64,000 nt of DNA from Bacteroidaceae bacterium (GCA_016286165.1 JAEESE010000005.1:103035-167034), one strand, 5' to 3'; positions 8,609-18,033 are shown, numbered from the stretch's first letter. Notes: generated from the sequence alone by a model not told the origin. Made by a program: numbers and translations.

Positions 8609-10420
8609 ATGCAGATAGAAGCGCAATTGACAGCCGGAGTGGTGGCTGCCGTGAAGGAGCTATACGGGCAGGAAGTGCCCGAAACGATGGTGCAGCTGAG
8701 CGCCACGAAGAAGGAATTCGAGGGGCATCTCACGCTGGTGGTATTCCCATTCCTCAGAATGAGTCGCAAGGCTCCTGAAGCTACCGCTCAGGAGATAGGG
8801 CAGCACCTCGTCGGGAACCTGCCCGACGTGGTGGCACGCTTTAACGTGATTAAGGGTTTCCTGAACATGGTCATTGCCGATGCCTGCTGGCTCAACCTGC
8901 TGGCAGAGATACAACACGACGGGCAGTGGGGCCTAACGCCTGTGACAGACGAGTCGCCGCTGGTGATGATCGAGTACTCGTCGCCTAACACTAACAAGCC
9001 GCTGCACCTAGGGCATGTGCGCAACAACCTCCTCGGTTGGGCGCTGGCTAAGGTGATGGAGGCCAACGGCAACAGGGTGGTGAAGACAAACATCGTGAAC
9101 GACCGCGGCATACACATCTGCAAGTCGATGCTGGCATGGCTGAAGTGGGGCAACGGCGAGACGCCCGAGTCCACGGGCAAGAAGGGCGACCACCTGATCG
9201 GCGACTACTACGTGGCTTTCGACAAGCACTACCGTGCCGAGCTGAGAGAACTCACCGACAAGTTCATGGCCGAGGGCATGGACGAGGAGGCTGCCAAGGA
9301 ACGCGCCGAGAAGGAGAGTCCGCTGATGCAGGAGGCTCGCGCAATGCTTGTGAAATGGGAGCACAACGACCCCGAAGTGCGCAAGCTATGGCAGAAGATG
9401 AACGCGTGGGTGTATGCCGGCTTCGACGAGACGTACCGCGCCCTCGGCGTAGGCTTCGACAAGATCTACTACGAAAGCCAGACTTACCTCGAAGGCAAGG
9501 ACAAGGTTATGGAAGGTCTGAAGAAGGGTCTCTTCTATCGTCGCGACGACGGCTCCGTGTGGGCAGACCTCACCGACGAAGGTCTGGACGAGAAACTGCT
9601 GCTGCGTGCCGACGGCACCAGCGTGTATATGACTCAGGACATCGGCACCGCCAAGCTGCGCTATGAGGATTTCCCCATCGACAAGATGATCTATGTGGTG
9701 GGCAACGAGCAGAACTACCACTTCCAGGTGCTGAGTATCCTGCTGGACAAGCTGGGCTTCAAGTGGGGTCGGGACCTCGTGCACTTCTCCTATGGCATGG
9801 TGGAACTGCCCAACGGTAAGATGAAGTCGCGCGAAGGCACTGTTGTGGATGCCGACGACCTTATAGCCAAGATGATAGAGGATGCCGGCACGATGAGCGA
9901 GGACAAGGTCAACAAGCTCGAGGGCATCAGCGAGGCAGAAGCTGCCGAGATAGCCCGTATCGTGGGCATGGGCGCTCTGAAATACTTCATTCTGAAAGTG
10001 GATGCCCGCAAGAACATGCTCTTCAACCCCGAGGAAAGTATTGACTTCAACGGTAATACAGGCCCGTTCATACAATATACCTATGCCCGCATCCGTAGCA
10101 TTCTTCGCAAGGCAAACGGACAATGGGCGATGGGCGACTGCCAATGTTCGCTAAGTGAGAAGGAAATTGCACTCATACAGCGTCTGGCAGCTTTCGGAGC
10201 ATCGGTAGCCCAGGCTGGGAGCGACTACAATGTCAGCGTCATAGCCAACTACTGCTATGATTTGGCTAAGGAGTTCAATGGCTTCTACCACGACTTCCAG
10301 ATCCTGAAGGAGCCCGATGAGCAGAAACGCGCCATGCGCCTCGCCCTCAGCGAAGCTGTGGCCAAGGTCATCAAGACCGGTCTGGGACTGCTGGGTATCG
10401 AGGTGCCGGAGAGGATGTAA
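8609..10420 (+). CDS. argS: Arginyl-tRNA synthetase
   Basis: This is a class I aminoacyl-tRNA synthetase that charges tRNA-Arg in the cytoplasm. The HIGH motif is HLGH in SPNTNKPLHLGHVRNN (about residues 126-139), and the KMSKS loop is replaced by KMKSREG near residue 404, as is common for ArgRS. The N-terminal Add1-like domain (residues 1-110) and the C-terminal anticodon-binding domain (from about 480, with YTYARIRSILRK) are present. Length is 603 aa from the ATG at 8609, in the normal 550-600 range. A frame extending upstream to 8573 was discarded because it overlaps the -7 element. The stop codon abuts a GC-rich repeat. Confidence 0.96.
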   Translation: MQIEAQLTAGVVAAVKELYGQEVPETMVQLSATKKEFEGHLTLVVFPFLRMSRKAPEATAQEIGQHLVGNLPDVVARFNVIKGFLNMVIADACWLNLLAEIQHDGQWGLTPVTDESPLVMIEYSSPNTNKPLHLGHVRNNLLGWALAKVMEANGNRVVKTNIVNDRGIHICKSMLAWLKWGNGETPESTGKKGDHLIGDYYVAFDKHYRAELRELTDKFMAEGMDEEAAKERAEKESPLMQEARAMLVKWEHNDPEVRKLWQKMNAWVYAGFDETYRALGVGFDKIYYESQTYLEGKDKVMEGLKKGLFYRRDDGSVWADLTDEGLDEKLLLRADGTSVYMTQDIGTAKLRYEDFPIDKMIYVVGNEQNYHFQVLSILLDKLGFKWGRDLVHFSYGMVELPNGKMKSREGTVVDADDLIAKMIEDAGTMSEDKVNKLEGISEAEAAEIARIVGMGALKYFILKVDARKNMLFNPEESIDFNGNTGPFIQYTYARIRSILRKANGQWAMGDCQCSLSEKEIALIQRLAAFGASVAQAGSDYNVSVIANYCYDLAKEFNGFYHDFQILKEPDEQKRAMRLALSEAVAKVIKTGLGLLGIEVPERM

Positions 10421-10570
10421 CGGACTCTCCCCCCAACCCTCCCTGTTAGGGAGGGGGCGATTACCTCCAAGATAAGAATCATTATAAACAGATTATGGCT
10501 GATAAGGCTGATAACCCAATAGCACAAGTAACTGCTCCCTCCCTAACAGGGAGGGCGGGGGGAGAGTCCT
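10421..10570. repeat. REPIN-like inverted doublet 3 (copies F and G)
   Basis: Copy F (10421-10465, minus orientation) begins immediately after the argS stop codon, and copy G (10527-10570, plus) lies inside the RNase H reading frame. The spacer is about 62 bp and contains the RNase H start codon at 10495. G is nearly identical to copy B, including the preceding CAATAGCRCA shared by both. F has CAACC in place of the usual CGCCC on one side of its hairpin. Confidence 0.85.
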
Positions 10571-10983
10571 CGGGAGGCGGGTCTCCCTCTCAGGCCCTCT
10601 GCGTTGATGCCGCCTGCTCCGGCAATCCAGGGCCTATGGAGTATCGTGGCATACATCTGCCGTCGGGGAAAGAAATCTTCCACTTCGGCCCCGTGCACGG
10701 GACGAATAATATAGGCGAGTTTCTGGCTATCGTTCACGCCATGGCACTGATGAAGCAACAAGGACTGTCCATGCCCGTATACTCCGACAGCCGCACAGCC
10801 ATCATCTGGGTAAACAAACGTAAGGCCAAGACTACGTTGGCACCTACACCTGAGAATCAGCCACTGCTTGACCTCGTACACCGGGCTGAACTATGGTTGC
10901 AGCAGAATGGCATACCCTACCCTCTTTACAAATGGGACACCGATAATTGGGGCGAGATACCTGCAGACTTCGGAAGGAAGTAA
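10495..10983 (+). CDS. RNase H family protein with a repeat-derived N-terminal extension
   Basis: This is a cytoplasmic ribonuclease H-fold protein that would cleave RNA in RNA-DNA hybrids. The acidic active site is visible: D38 in CVDAACSGNPGP, E75 in NNIGEFLA, D98 in YSDSRTA and a final Asp in WGEIPADFGRK (D157). The conserved domain begins at about residue 34 (ALCVDAAC). The first 33 residues are extra: MADKADNPIAQ, then the repeat peptide V-T-A-P-S-L-T-G-R-A-G-G-E, then a Ser/Gly-rich linker. No start codon exists in frame between the repeat and the RNase H domain, so the extension must be translated if the protein is made. There is no signal peptide, unlike in the other repeat-bearing proteins. 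The gene lies between argS and the ABC transporter, 48 bp before the latter. Confidence 0.88.
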   Translation: MADKADNPIAQVTAPSLTGRAGGESSGGGSPSQALCVDAACSGNPGPMEYRGIHLPSGKEIFHFGPVHGTNNIGEFLAIVHAMALMKQQGLSMPVYSDSRTAIIWVNKRKAKTTLAPTPENQPLLDLVHRAELWLQQNGIPYPLYKWDTDNWGEIPADFGRK

Positions 10984-11031
10984 AACGGCAGGCCCTATGT
11001 CAGGCTGAAAGTTGAAAAAACTGAAGATATA

Positions 11032-12864
11032 ATGAAAGAGTTTATTAAAGTGTTGAGGCGCTTCGCCCTGCCTTACAAAGGCTATATGATAGGCGCTGCA
11101 GTGGCCAACTTGATGTCGGCTGTGCTCAACGTGTTCTCGTTCATGAGCGTGCTGCCTATGCTGCATATGCTCTTCGGCATGGACACATCGTCCTACTCTT
11201 TCCAACCCTGGCAGCTCGACGGCATCAAGGACATCGCCATCAACAACCTCTATTATTATACCAGTGAATTAATAGGGCGATTCGGTCATCAGACTACATT
11301 GCTCATCATCGGCATATTCCTTTGCGTAACCACTTTCTTCAAGACGGCCAGCTATTTCTTTGCTTCGGCTGTGATGGTGCCACTGCGCACAGGCATCGTG
11401 CGTGACATTCGTATTATGGTCTACGACAAGGTGCTGCATCTGCCACTTGCCTTCGTCAGTGATGAGCGGCGCGGTGACATCATAGCACGCATGAGCGGCG
11501 ATGTCGCAGAAGTAGAAACGAGTATTACCTCGTCGCTGAATATGTTGATAAAAGACCCTATCCTCATCATCTTCTACTTCTGCACGCTCATCTTCGTATC
11601 GTGGCAGTTGACGTTGTTCACGGTGCTTGTGATACCTGGACTCGTGTGGGTGATGGGCGCTATAGGCCGCAAGCTTAAAGCCAAGAGCTTGTTTGCGCAG
11701 TCGAAATGGAGCGAGACAATGTCGCAACTCGATGAGATGCTGGGCGGCTTGCGCATCATCAAAGCCTTCATAGCCGAAGACAAGATGCTCGCCCGCTTCA
11801 GCCATGTCAACAATGAATACCGCGACGCATCAAGCCGCGTGGCCATACGTCAAGCCTCAGCTCACCCCGTAAGTGAATTTCTGGGCACGTGTATCATAGT
11901 GCTCGTGTTGTGGTTCGGCGGCACGCTCATCTTCCGCGAGAACTCGCCTATTGATGCTCCGACGTTCATTTTCTACATGGTCATCCTTTACAGCGTCATC
12001 AGTCCTTTGAAGGACCTCTCCAAGACAAGCTACCAGATTCCCAAGGGTTTGGCATCAATGGAGCGTATCGACAAGATTCTGAACACCGAGAATCCCATAA
12101 AGGAACCCGCACAACCCGTCGAGATAAACGGATTACACGAGAGCATAGAGTTCCGCAAAGTGCATTTTTCCTATAGCAATAACCCGCTCGAAGTCATCCA
12201 CGGCGTGGATCTCATCGTGCCGAAAGGCAAGACGATTGCACTCGTAGGGCAGTCCGGCTCTGGCAAGTCGACGCTTGTTGACCTTATCCCGCGCTACCAC
12301 GATGTCAGCAGCGGCGAGATTCTTATCGACGGCATCAACGTCAAGGACTTGCGCATCCACGACCTTCGCTCACTCATCGGCAACGTGAATCAAGAGGCTA
12401 TCCTCTTCAACGATACGTTCTTCAACAACATAGCCTTTGGCGTGGAGAACGCTACGATGGAACAAGTGATTGAGGCTGCCAAGATTGCCAATGCCCACGA
12501 ATTCATCATGCAGAGCGAAAACGGTTACGACACCTATGTCGGCGACCGCGGCTGCCGCCTTAGCGGCGGGCAACGTCAGCGCATAAGCATTGCACGTGCG
12601 ATACTCAAAAACCCGCCCATCCTCATTCTCGACGAGGCAACCAGCGCCCTCGACACCGAGAGCGAGCGTCTTGTTCAGGAAGCTTTGGAGCGTTTGATGA
12701 AGAGCCGCACGACCATAGCCATTGCCCATCGCCTCTCAACAATCAAGAATGCCGACGAGATATACGTGCTTCACGAAGGGCGCATCGTAGAACGCGGTAC
12801 TCACGAACAGCTCATAGAGCTCGGAGGCTACTATCGCCACCTCAACGATATGCAGCAGCTGTAG
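11032..12864 (+). CDS. ABC exporter, MsbA/lipid-A-exporter-like half-transporter
   Basis: This is a fused transmembrane-ATPase half-transporter that would work as a homodimer in the inner membrane. About six hydrophobic helices fill residues 20-320. The nucleotide-binding domain follows, with Walker A GQSGSGKST (near 406), signature LSGGQRQR (near 510), Walker B ILILDEATSALD (near 528) and the H-loop AIAHRLST. The 610-aa length fits the MsbA/multidrug exporter group. The substrate cannot be told from sequence; lipid A core, as for MsbA, or a drug are both possible. The short gap after the RNase H gene allows co-transcription. Confidence 0.9.
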   Translation: MKEFIKVLRRFALPYKGYMIGAAVANLMSAVLNVFSFMSVLPMLHMLFGMDTSSYSFQPWQLDGIKDIAINNLYYYTSELIGRFGHQTTLLIIGIFLCVTTFFKTASYFFASAVMVPLRTGIVRDIRIMVYDKVLHLPLAFVSDERRGDIIARMSGDVAEVETSITSSLNMLIKDPILIIFYFCTLIFVSWQLTLFTVLVIPGLVWVMGAIGRKLKAKSLFAQSKWSETMSQLDEMLGGLRIIKAFIAEDKMLARFSHVNNEYRDASSRVAIRQASAHPVSEFLGTCIIVLVLWFGGTLIFRENSPIDAPTFIFYMVILYSVISPLKDLSKTSYQIPKGLASMERIDKILNTENPIKEPAQPVEINGLHESIEFRKVHFSYSNNPLEVIHGVDLIVPKGKTIALVGQSGSGKSTLVDLIPRYHDVSSGEILIDGINVKDLRIHDLRSLIGNVNQEAILFNDTFFNNIAFGVENATMEQVIEAAKIANAHEFIMQSENGYDTYVGDRGCRLSGGQRQRISIARAILKNPPILILDEATSALDTESERLVQEALERLMKSRTTIAIAHRLSTIKNADEIYVLHEGRIVERGTHEQLIELGGYYRHLNDMQQL

Positions 12865-12875
12865 GCTATTAGCGT

Positions 12876-13460
12876 TTAACGCTCAGCACGGTTCATCACG
12901 TTACGAAGGTTCGCCCACAGCTGTTCCTGCAATTCTACAACAGAGATTTTACGCAGACGCGCTACGCTCTCGTACAAAGGTACTATAGAGCGTGGCGCGT
13001 CGTCCGTTTCCAAGAAAAGGCGGTCGATAGGACAAAGCATCAGGCTCTCCTCATTATAACGGAAACCGAAACTGACATAAAAACCATGATCGAGCAGTTG
13101 ACGAAGTTGCTGAGGCTTGCCACGGAAGCCGTGGAACACCCAGATCTGACTCGCTGCGCGCTTCAATCTTAGCACATCGTCCAAGGCTCGAACACAATGT
13201 AGGATAAGAGGCCGATGCAGACGTTCGCTCAAAGTTATCTGCTCAGCAAAAGCGGCTACCTGACGTTCGTAGGGAGTTTCGCAAACCCGGTCGAGGCCAC
13301 ATTCACCCACGAAGGAATCTCCCTTCATTAGCATCTGCTCTATCTCTGGCATCTTTTCCATCCAATCTTCAGTCAGATGCCAAGGATGTAAGCCCACCGA
13401 CAAGACAGTAGTTTCGCCTTCAGGGAGCTCATGATGAGTGTGGATATTAAGGAAATCCAT
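12876..13460 (-). CDS. TatD family metal-dependent hydrolase (short form)
   Basis: This is an amidohydrolase-superfamily protein related to TatD deoxyribonucleases. Metal ligands are recognisable: HTH at residues 7-9, the Glu in VGECGLD, His in LILHCV, His in VFHGFRG and Asp in FLETDDAP. At 194 aa it is clearly shorter than canonical TatD (about 260 aa), like the small TatD-like proteins of Bacteroidetes. It is the last gene of the minus-strand string starting at metK and lies 50 bp downstream of yidD. Its stop is only 11 bp from that of the convergent ABC gene. DNase activity is inferred from the family. Confidence 0.88.
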   Translation of the reverse strand: MDFLNIHTHHELPEGETTVLSVGLHPWHLTEDWMEKMPEIEQMLMKGDSFVGECGLDRVCETPYERQVAAFAEQITLSERLHRPLILHCVRALDDVLRLKRAASQIWVFHGFRGKPQQLRQLLDHGFYVSFGFRYNEESLMLCPIDRLFLETDDAPRSIVPLYESVARLRKISVVELQEQLWANLRNVMNRAER

Positions 13461-13510
13461 CGATGAAATGGGCGTTTTTTGATATTGAACCGCTTCTTAA
13501 CAGCAGAATT

Positions 13511-13738
13511 CTAAAAGTGGAACTCTTCGGGAACAGGGTCGTAGCCGTGGCCGCCCCAAGGGTGGCAACGCAAAATGCGGCGAATGGCAAGATATATGCC
13601 TTTCAATGCTCCGTGTTTCTCTATAGCCTCAATGGCATACTGCGAGCATGTCGGCGTGAACCGGCAGGCAGGAGGCGTCAGCGGACTTATGCATCGCTGA
13701 TAGAAACGTATGGGTAGGATAAGCAGACGGCGGAGCAT
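13511..13738 (-). CDS. yidD: YidD membrane protein insertion efficiency factor
   Basis: This is a small (75 aa) protein of the YidD family, which helps YidC/Sec insert inner-membrane proteins. The family core is clear: amphipathic N-terminus [20 protein letters not shown], then [19 protein letters not shown], then the C-terminal [14 protein letters not shown]. It follows rnpA by 15 bp, the classical rnpA-yidD arrangement, so both are probably co-translated from one message. Confidence 0.95.
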   Translation of the reverse strand: MLRRLLILPIRFYQRCISPLTPPACRFTPTCSQYAIEAIEKHGALKGIYLAIRRILRCHPWGGHGYDPVPEEFHF

Positions 13739-13753
13739 AACTTTGACTCAGTA

Positions 13754-14242
13754 TTAGGAGCGGTTGTTTAAGTCTCCCGCGTTTATCTCCTCTGCTATGC
13801 GATGGAGTAGGTTTCTCATCTTGCGTTGAATGAGTTCAGACTCCTGCAGCTCGTCGGCAAGCCATAGGAAAGCGATGTGCAGAGTGCGGGCTACGGGCTT
13901 CGGGCCTTCAGCAGCGCAAATGAGAATGTCCTTGTTCAGGCGCCATGCCTCACGCACCTGACGCTTGGCCCGGTTGCGGTCCACGGCGTGTTTGAAATGA
14001 CGCTTCGACACGGAAACAAGCACCTGGCACACTAAGTCGCTGCTTTCGTTGGAAAGTGAAGCCCTTTCTTCTGCAAGAGGCAGCACCGCTTCCTCTTCAA
14101 CAAGTCTATAAACAACACGGAGCGGAAAGGCCGTGAATGACCTGTTTCCGCCCGCGAAGAGCGCTTCTATAGCCTTGCGGCTGCAGAGGCGCCCGCTTTT
14201 TGTGAAGTTATTTTTTCTTGTTGACCTCAGAGATGTAGGCAT
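13754..14242 (-). CDS. rnpA: Ribonuclease P protein component
   Basis: This is the protein subunit of RNase P, which matures the 5' end of tRNA. The RNP motif appears as KRHFKHAVDRNRAKRQVREA, matching the family signature RNRxKRxxRE, and the N-terminus has FTKSGRLCSRKAIEALF. The frame is open to 14293, but the ATG at 14242 (MPTSLRSTRKNNFTKSG) is preferred because the extra 17 residues are not family-like and lie wholly inside hemD. Even so the start overlaps the hemD 3' end by about 35 bp. A 20-residue insertion of low conservation (near residues 50-70) makes it 162 aa, longer than the usual 110-130. yidD follows directly. Confidence 0.9.
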   Translation of the reverse strand: MPTSLRSTRKNNFTKSGRLCSRKAIEALFAGGNRSFTAFPLRVVYRLVEEEAVLPLAEERASLSNESSDLVCQVLVSVSKRHFKHAVDRNRAKRQVREAWRLNKDILICAAEGPKPVARTLHIAFLWLADELQESELIQRKMRNLLHRIAEEINAGDLNNRS

Positions 14243-14957
14243 TAAGTGCTGCTGTGATGCTTGGATATTGAGGAGTAGGAGCCTCGAGGTCAAGGCGCAG
14301 ACCAGCGTCCTTGACGGCCTTGGCTGTTGTAGGTCCGAAAGTGGCTATAGCTATCTCTCCCTGCTTGAAGTCGGGGAAGTTCTTCAACAGACTCTGCACC
14401 CCACTTGGGCTGAAGAAGACGAGGAGATCGTAGTCAAAGGGCGCGTTCTTGTCCATGTCGTTGGGCACAGTGCGATACATCACGCCCTCAACGTGCTGCA
14501 GCTTCTTCGATTCGAGCAAGTCGTGCAACTCATTGTTGTGTACATCACTCTGAGGCACAAAATAACGCTCGGTCTTGTGCTTGACGATAGTGGGCATGAG
14601 GTCGGCAATCTTACCGGTAGCACCGAAGAATACCTTGCGCTTGCGGTACTGCACATACTTCTGTATGTACAAAGCCACCTGCTCGGTGATGCAGAAATAT
14701 TTCATCGTCTCGGGGACGTTGAATCGCAGTTCCTTGGCGAGAGAGAAGAAGTGATCAATGGCGTGACGCGACGTAAAGATCACTGCAGTGCAATCGTTCA
14801 GGGAAATGTGTTGCTCACGAAATTCTTTTGCCGTGACGCTTTCCACCTTTATGAATGGGTGAAATACGAATTCCACGCCGTGGCGTGAGGCGATGTCGTA
14901 GTAGGGCGACTTTTCGGAAGAGGGTTGTGGTTGTGACACCAATATCTTCTTGATCAT
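14208..14957 (-). CDS. hemD: Uroporphyrinogen-III synthase
   Basis: This cytoplasmic enzyme cyclises hydroxymethylbilane to uroporphyrinogen III in haem and corrin synthesis. The two-lobed HemD layout is visible: N-terminal lobe with KILVSQPQPSS, the inter-lobe AVIFTSRHAIDHF, and the C-terminal lobe with VFFSPSGVQSL and IATFGPTTAKAVKDAG, the usual most conserved segment. Length (249 aa) is typical. In Bacteroidetes hemD commonly sits between a DUF4271 gene and rnpA, exactly as here. The gene shares its 3' end with rnpA. A TACTTTTG on the minus strand at 15105-15112 could be a secondary start of transcription, but it lies inside the upstream coding region. Confidence 0.92.
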   Translation of the reverse strand: MIKKILVSQPQPSSEKSPYYDIASRHGVEFVFHPFIKVESVTAKEFREQHISLNDCTAVIFTSRHAIDHFFSLAKELRFNVPETMKYFCITEQVALYIQKYVQYRKRKVFFGATGKIADLMPTIVKHKTERYFVPQSDVHNNELHDLLESKKLQHVEGVMYRTVPNDMDKNAPFDYDLLVFFSPSGVQSLLKNFPDFKQGEIAIATFGPTTAKAVKDAGLRLDLEAPTPQYPSITAALNAYISEVNKKK

Positions 14958-15026
14958 CGTTCTTCTTGTCTTTTATCCTGGCAGAGCGGGTTGTGTTCGT
15001 GACTGAAGCTACGTACCCTGAGGAGG

Positions 15027-16028
15027 TCAGAAAATGGTTATAAACAATCGTGTTAACTCTATGAGGATACCCACTGCGATGAGCAGAGGTATCGCTTCGA
15101 GGGCACAAAAGTACAAAATTAAATGCAAACAGCCTTTTAATTTGCCAAAAAACACGCTAAAACTCTTGAAAAACAGCAGAATTTTGACAAAAAGTAACAA
15201 AATTGCAAGGCTTATTGACACTTTTTCGGGGGCTAAATCAAAGTATACCGACAGCAAAGCCAACGGGAAAAGCACGAGGCTTTCGATGATGAAAAGGAGC
15301 GAATATGACTCATACCAACGTCGTCGCTCGGCAGTGGTGAAGAAGATGGCATGCACGAAGTGATACAGTCGCTGCTTCACGATGAGCATAGTCATGAAAA
15401 CTGCGGTGTAAATGCCTAACAGAGTTAAAGGCGTGAGGTTGATCAGGTCCACCGACAGTCGCTCGCGGGCATAGGAGTAAAAGAGCAGGGCACCTATGAT
15501 GCTGAGCTGGCAGCCCAGTAGCAGGTGCACCCACTCGTAGGTTTCCGGCTCCGCTATGCTTGACGTTGTGGTGCTTTGCTTTGGTCGGAAGAATGTTTTT
15601 ATCCGTTCACTCAGCCGGCGGCGAGAGCTCGCAAGATAAAGGAGGGTCAGCAGGAAACAGCTCAGCAACGCTATGCTCACACCGTCGTTGCGAAACAGGG
15701 CTGGCGGCAAAGGCTGAGCCTGCATGCCTGCCCCACTGCCGCTGTAGCCGGCGTTGCCGCGGAAAAGCATACTGTCTGCAGCAAGAAGGCTGTCGATATG
15801 TTCGTTGCCCAAATACAGCAGAGGCAGGCTATCGGGCACAACGGCTGTTGTATCAGCTTCCGGTTCCTCGACAACCGAGGTGGAATCTATTGGCAGCGAA
15901 ACGGTACGCACAGGCTGGCGCACAGTCGTGTCTGGCTGTGCGGCTGCGTTTGTCGTGGTCTGCACCGTAGCTTGCACGGTGTCATGTGCCACAGGCTCTG
16001 TATGTACCGTCAGTGTGTCCTGCTGCAT
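15027..16028 (-). CDS. DUF4271 membrane protein
   Basis: This 333-aa protein has a long, Thr/Pro/Val-rich hydrophilic N-terminus (residues 1-110), followed by about seven hydrophobic segments from FRNDGVSIALLSCFLLTLLYL to the end. This layout and its place immediately upstream of hemD match the DUF4271 family of Bacteroidetes, whose function is unknown. The hydrophilic part contains repeated TTxxAQPDT-like stretches and no signal peptide. The end of the gene is notably AT-rich compared with its neighbours. It follows the LOG-family gene by 9 bp, so it is in the metK operon. Confidence 0.8.
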   Translation of the reverse strand: MQQDTLTVHTEPVAHDTVQATVQTTTNAAAQPDTTVRQPVRTVSLPIDSTSVVEEPEADTTAVVPDSLPLLYLGNEHIDSLLAADSMLFRGNAGYSGSGAGMQAQPLPPALFRNDGVSIALLSCFLLTLLYLASSRRRLSERIKTFFRPKQSTTTSSIAEPETYEWVHLLLGCQLSIIGALLFYSYARERLSVDLINLTPLTLLGIYTAVFMTMLIVKQRLYHFVHAIFFTTAERRRWYESYSLLFIIESLVLFPLALLSVYFDLAPEKVSISLAILLLFVKILLFFKSFSVFFGKLKGCLHLILYFCALEAIPLLIAVGILIELTRLFITIF

Positions 16029-16037
16029 TACGATTTC

Positions 16038-16613
16038 TTATATAGCTGCGAACTTGCGCACGCTGGCATCCCAAAGCGGCGTTGTAAGCACGAGGTTGAT
16101 AGCTTCCTCAGGCGTAGTAGCAACCTGCCAGATATCGGCGTGGCGCGGTCCCATGAAATGCTCGTCTATGCCTCGTTGTAGTTGTTCCAGGAGCGGCGCG
16201 TAATAGTTGCGAGTATTCAAGATGACGATGGGCTTCAGATAGAGACCAAGCTGCTTCCAGGTTATCACTTCCATCAGCTCCTCAAGCGTACCGCAGCCGC
16301 CAGGCAGCGCAATGCAGCCATCAGAAAGGCGCGCTATGGTTTCCTTTCGCTCGTGCATGTCGCGCGTTTCTATAAGATGTGTGAGGCCCTGATGGTGCCA
16401 ACCCTGCTCTATCATAAAGCTTGGGATGACACCGGTCACTTCGCCACCGGCAGCAAGACAGGCATCGGCCGAGGCCGCCATAAGGCCCATATTTCCAGCC
16501 CCGTTGACGATGCCAATACCACGACTGCCCAGGCCATGGCCCAAGGCTCGAGCTGCGGCAAAGAAGTCCTCATGTATCTTTGTGCTTGAAGCGCAATAAA
16601 CAGCTATATTCAT
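16038..16613 (-). CDS. LOG family protein (TIGR00730 Rossmann fold)
   Basis: This belongs to the lysine-decarboxylase-like LOG family; members hydrolyse nucleotide 5'-monophosphates such as cytokinin ribotides, releasing the base. The hallmark [20 protein letters not shown] is present (equivalent to PGGxGTxxE), with [17 protein letters not shown] earlier for the phosphate loop. Length of 191 aa is normal. Its ATG overlaps the metK stop in ATGA (16610-16613), so translation is coupled to metK. The physiological substrate in Bacteroidetes is not established. Confidence 0.9.
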   Translation of the reverse strand: MNIAVYCASSTKIHEDFFAAARALGHGLGSRGIGIVNGAGNMGLMAASADACLAAGGEVTGVIPSFMIEQGWHHQGLTHLIETRDMHERKETIARLSDGCIALPGGCGTLEELMEVITWKQLGLYLKPIVILNTRNYYAPLLEQLQRGIDEHFMGPRHADIWQVATTPEEAINLVLTTPLWDASVRKFAAI

Positions 16614-17893
16614 AGTTTGAAAGCTTCTTTAATGCGGTCCACGTAATCGAGTTTCTCCCATGTAAAGAGCTCCACTTCAAGACTTACGTCCTGCCCGTAG
16701 TGGTTGTGGAAGGTCTTTATGATACGCTGGGGCTGTCGGCCCATATGGCCGTAGGCAGCCGTTTCCTCGTAGATGGGAGCTCTTAGTTTCAGGCGGTCCT
16801 CAATGGCTCGGGGACGGAGATCAAAGAGCGCCCTAATCTTGCGGGCTATCTCGCCGTCGCTCATATCTACGTGACTCTTGCCATAGGTGTCAACGAAAAT
16901 GCTCACCGGTTCGGCCACACCTATGGCATATGAAAGCTGTACCAGCATTTCATCGGCCACACCTGCTGCCACCATGTTCTTTGCAATATGACGAGCAGCG
17001 TAAGCCGCCGAGCGGTCGACCTTGGAAGGGTCTTTACCCGAGAAGGCTCCACCGCCGTGAGCACCTTTTCCGCCATAGGTATCGACGATTATCTTGCGCC
17101 CTGTGAGGCCGGTGTCGCCGTGCGGTCCGCCAATGACGAACTTGCCCGTGGGGTTCACGTGATAAGTGATATGGTCGTCGAAGAGAGCCCTGACGTCGGC
17201 ATTATTTATGCTGGCTATGACGCGTGGCATAAGCACTTGCTTCACGTCGCGGCGTATCTGGTCGAGCATCTGCCGGTCAGCAAGTTCCTGGTTGCCGTCG
17301 AGCGGCTGCATGAAGTCGTCGTGCTGCGTTGACACGACAATTGTATCCACGCGCTTCGGCCGTCCGTCGTCGCCATATTCTATTGTCACTTGGCTCTTTG
17401 CATCAGGGCGCAGATAGGTCATCTCCACGCCTTCGCGCCTGATTTCGGCAAGCACACGCAGTATGCGATGTGCCAAGTCAAGTGCAAGAGGCATGTAGTT
17501 CTCGGTTTCATTTGTGGCATAACCGAACATCATGCCCTGGTCGCCGGCTCCCTGACTCATCGGTTCTGCGCGTTCTACGCCGCGGTTGATGTCGGGGCTC
17601 TGCTCGTGAATGGCCGAGAACACTCCGCACGAATTGGCCTCGAACATGTACTCGCCCTTGGTGTAGCCTATACGTCGGATAGTCTGCCGCGCTATCTCGG
17701 GCAGATCGACATAGGCCTCGCTCTTGACTTCGCCTGCGAGCACAACCTGTCCTGTAGTGACAAGTGTCTCGCACGCCACTTTCGACTGCGGGTCATAGGC
17801 CAGCAGATTGTCTAGTACAGCATCGCTGATTTGATCGGCCACCTTGTCTGGATGGCCTTCAGAAACGGATTCTGAGGTAAATAAGTAACCCAT
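16610..17893 (-). CDS. metK: S-adenosylmethionine synthetase
   Basis: This enzyme makes S-adenosylmethionine from methionine and ATP in the cytoplasm. Diagnostic motifs are [19 protein letters not shown] (catalytic His14), [14 protein letters not shown] (near residue 112) and [20 protein letters not shown] (near 280). The 427-aa length exceeds that of E. coli MetK (384), as is usual in Bacteroidales. It is the first gene of a seven-gene minus-strand string. The 5' leader of about 130 nt carries a SAM-II-like riboswitch candidate at 17970-18021 and a GTAA-loop hairpin, so feedback by its own product is plausible. Confidence 0.96.
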   Translation of the reverse strand: MGYLFTSESVSEGHPDKVADQISDAVLDNLLAYDPQSKVACETLVTTGQVVLAGEVKSEAYVDLPEIARQTIRRIGYTKGEYMFEANSCGVFSAIHEQSPDINRGVERAEPMSQGAGDQGMMFGYATNETENYMPLALDLAHRILRVLAEIRREGVEMTYLRPDAKSQVTIEYGDDGRPKRVDTIVVSTQHDDFMQPLDGNQELADRQMLDQIRRDVKQVLMPRVIASINNADVRALFDDHITYHVNPTGKFVIGGPHGDTGLTGRKIIVDTYGGKGAHGGGAFSGKDPSKVDRSAAYAARHIAKNMVAAGVADEMLVQLSYAIGVAEPVSIFVDTYGKSHVDMSDGEIARKIRALFDLRPRAIEDRLKLRAPIYEETAAYGHMGRQPQRIIKTFHNHYGQDVSLEVELFTWEKLDYVDRIKEAFKL

Positions 17894-17956
17894 TCTTAAT
17901 TGATTTTAGGTGTTGATAATAAATTATGAATGGGATTTCATTGGGTACAAATGCAC

Positions 17957-17970
17957 CAACCTTACGGTTG
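17957..17970 (-). other. Small GNRA-type hairpin in the metK leader
   Basis: On the minus strand CAACC-GTAA-GGTTG forms a 5-bp stem closed by a GTAA tetraloop, directly after the SAM-II-like core. It could be part of the expression platform or a separate stability element. Confidence 0.4.
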
Positions 17971-18021
17971 TCCTTTTAGCATTTTTTACTGTGGTTGCAA
18001 GCAGCCCAAATCTATCCACAT
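17970..18021 (-). promoter_or_regulatory. Candidate SAM-II-like riboswitch in the metK leader
   Basis: Read on the minus strand, the segment contains, in order: TGTGG (P1 5' side, 18020-18016), GATTT, TTGCA, CCACA (P1 3' side, 17994-17990), TAAAAAATG and GCTAAAAGGA (17980-17971). SAM-II aptamers (metA motif, RF00521) show the same order: P1, GAUUU, UUGCA, P1', AUAAAUG and GCUAAAAAGG, in about 52 nt. The total here is 52 nt. It begins just after the predicted transcription start from the TATCTTTG at 18034. The pseudoknot pairing is only partly reproduced by eye, so this is a candidate rather than a firm call. Confidence 0.45.
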
Positions 18022-18033
18022 TAGAAATCGGGC

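Noticed and set aside
13463..13717. An 84-codon plus-strand ORF overlapping yidD
   Set aside because: It is antisense to yidD, whose family motifs are unmistakable.
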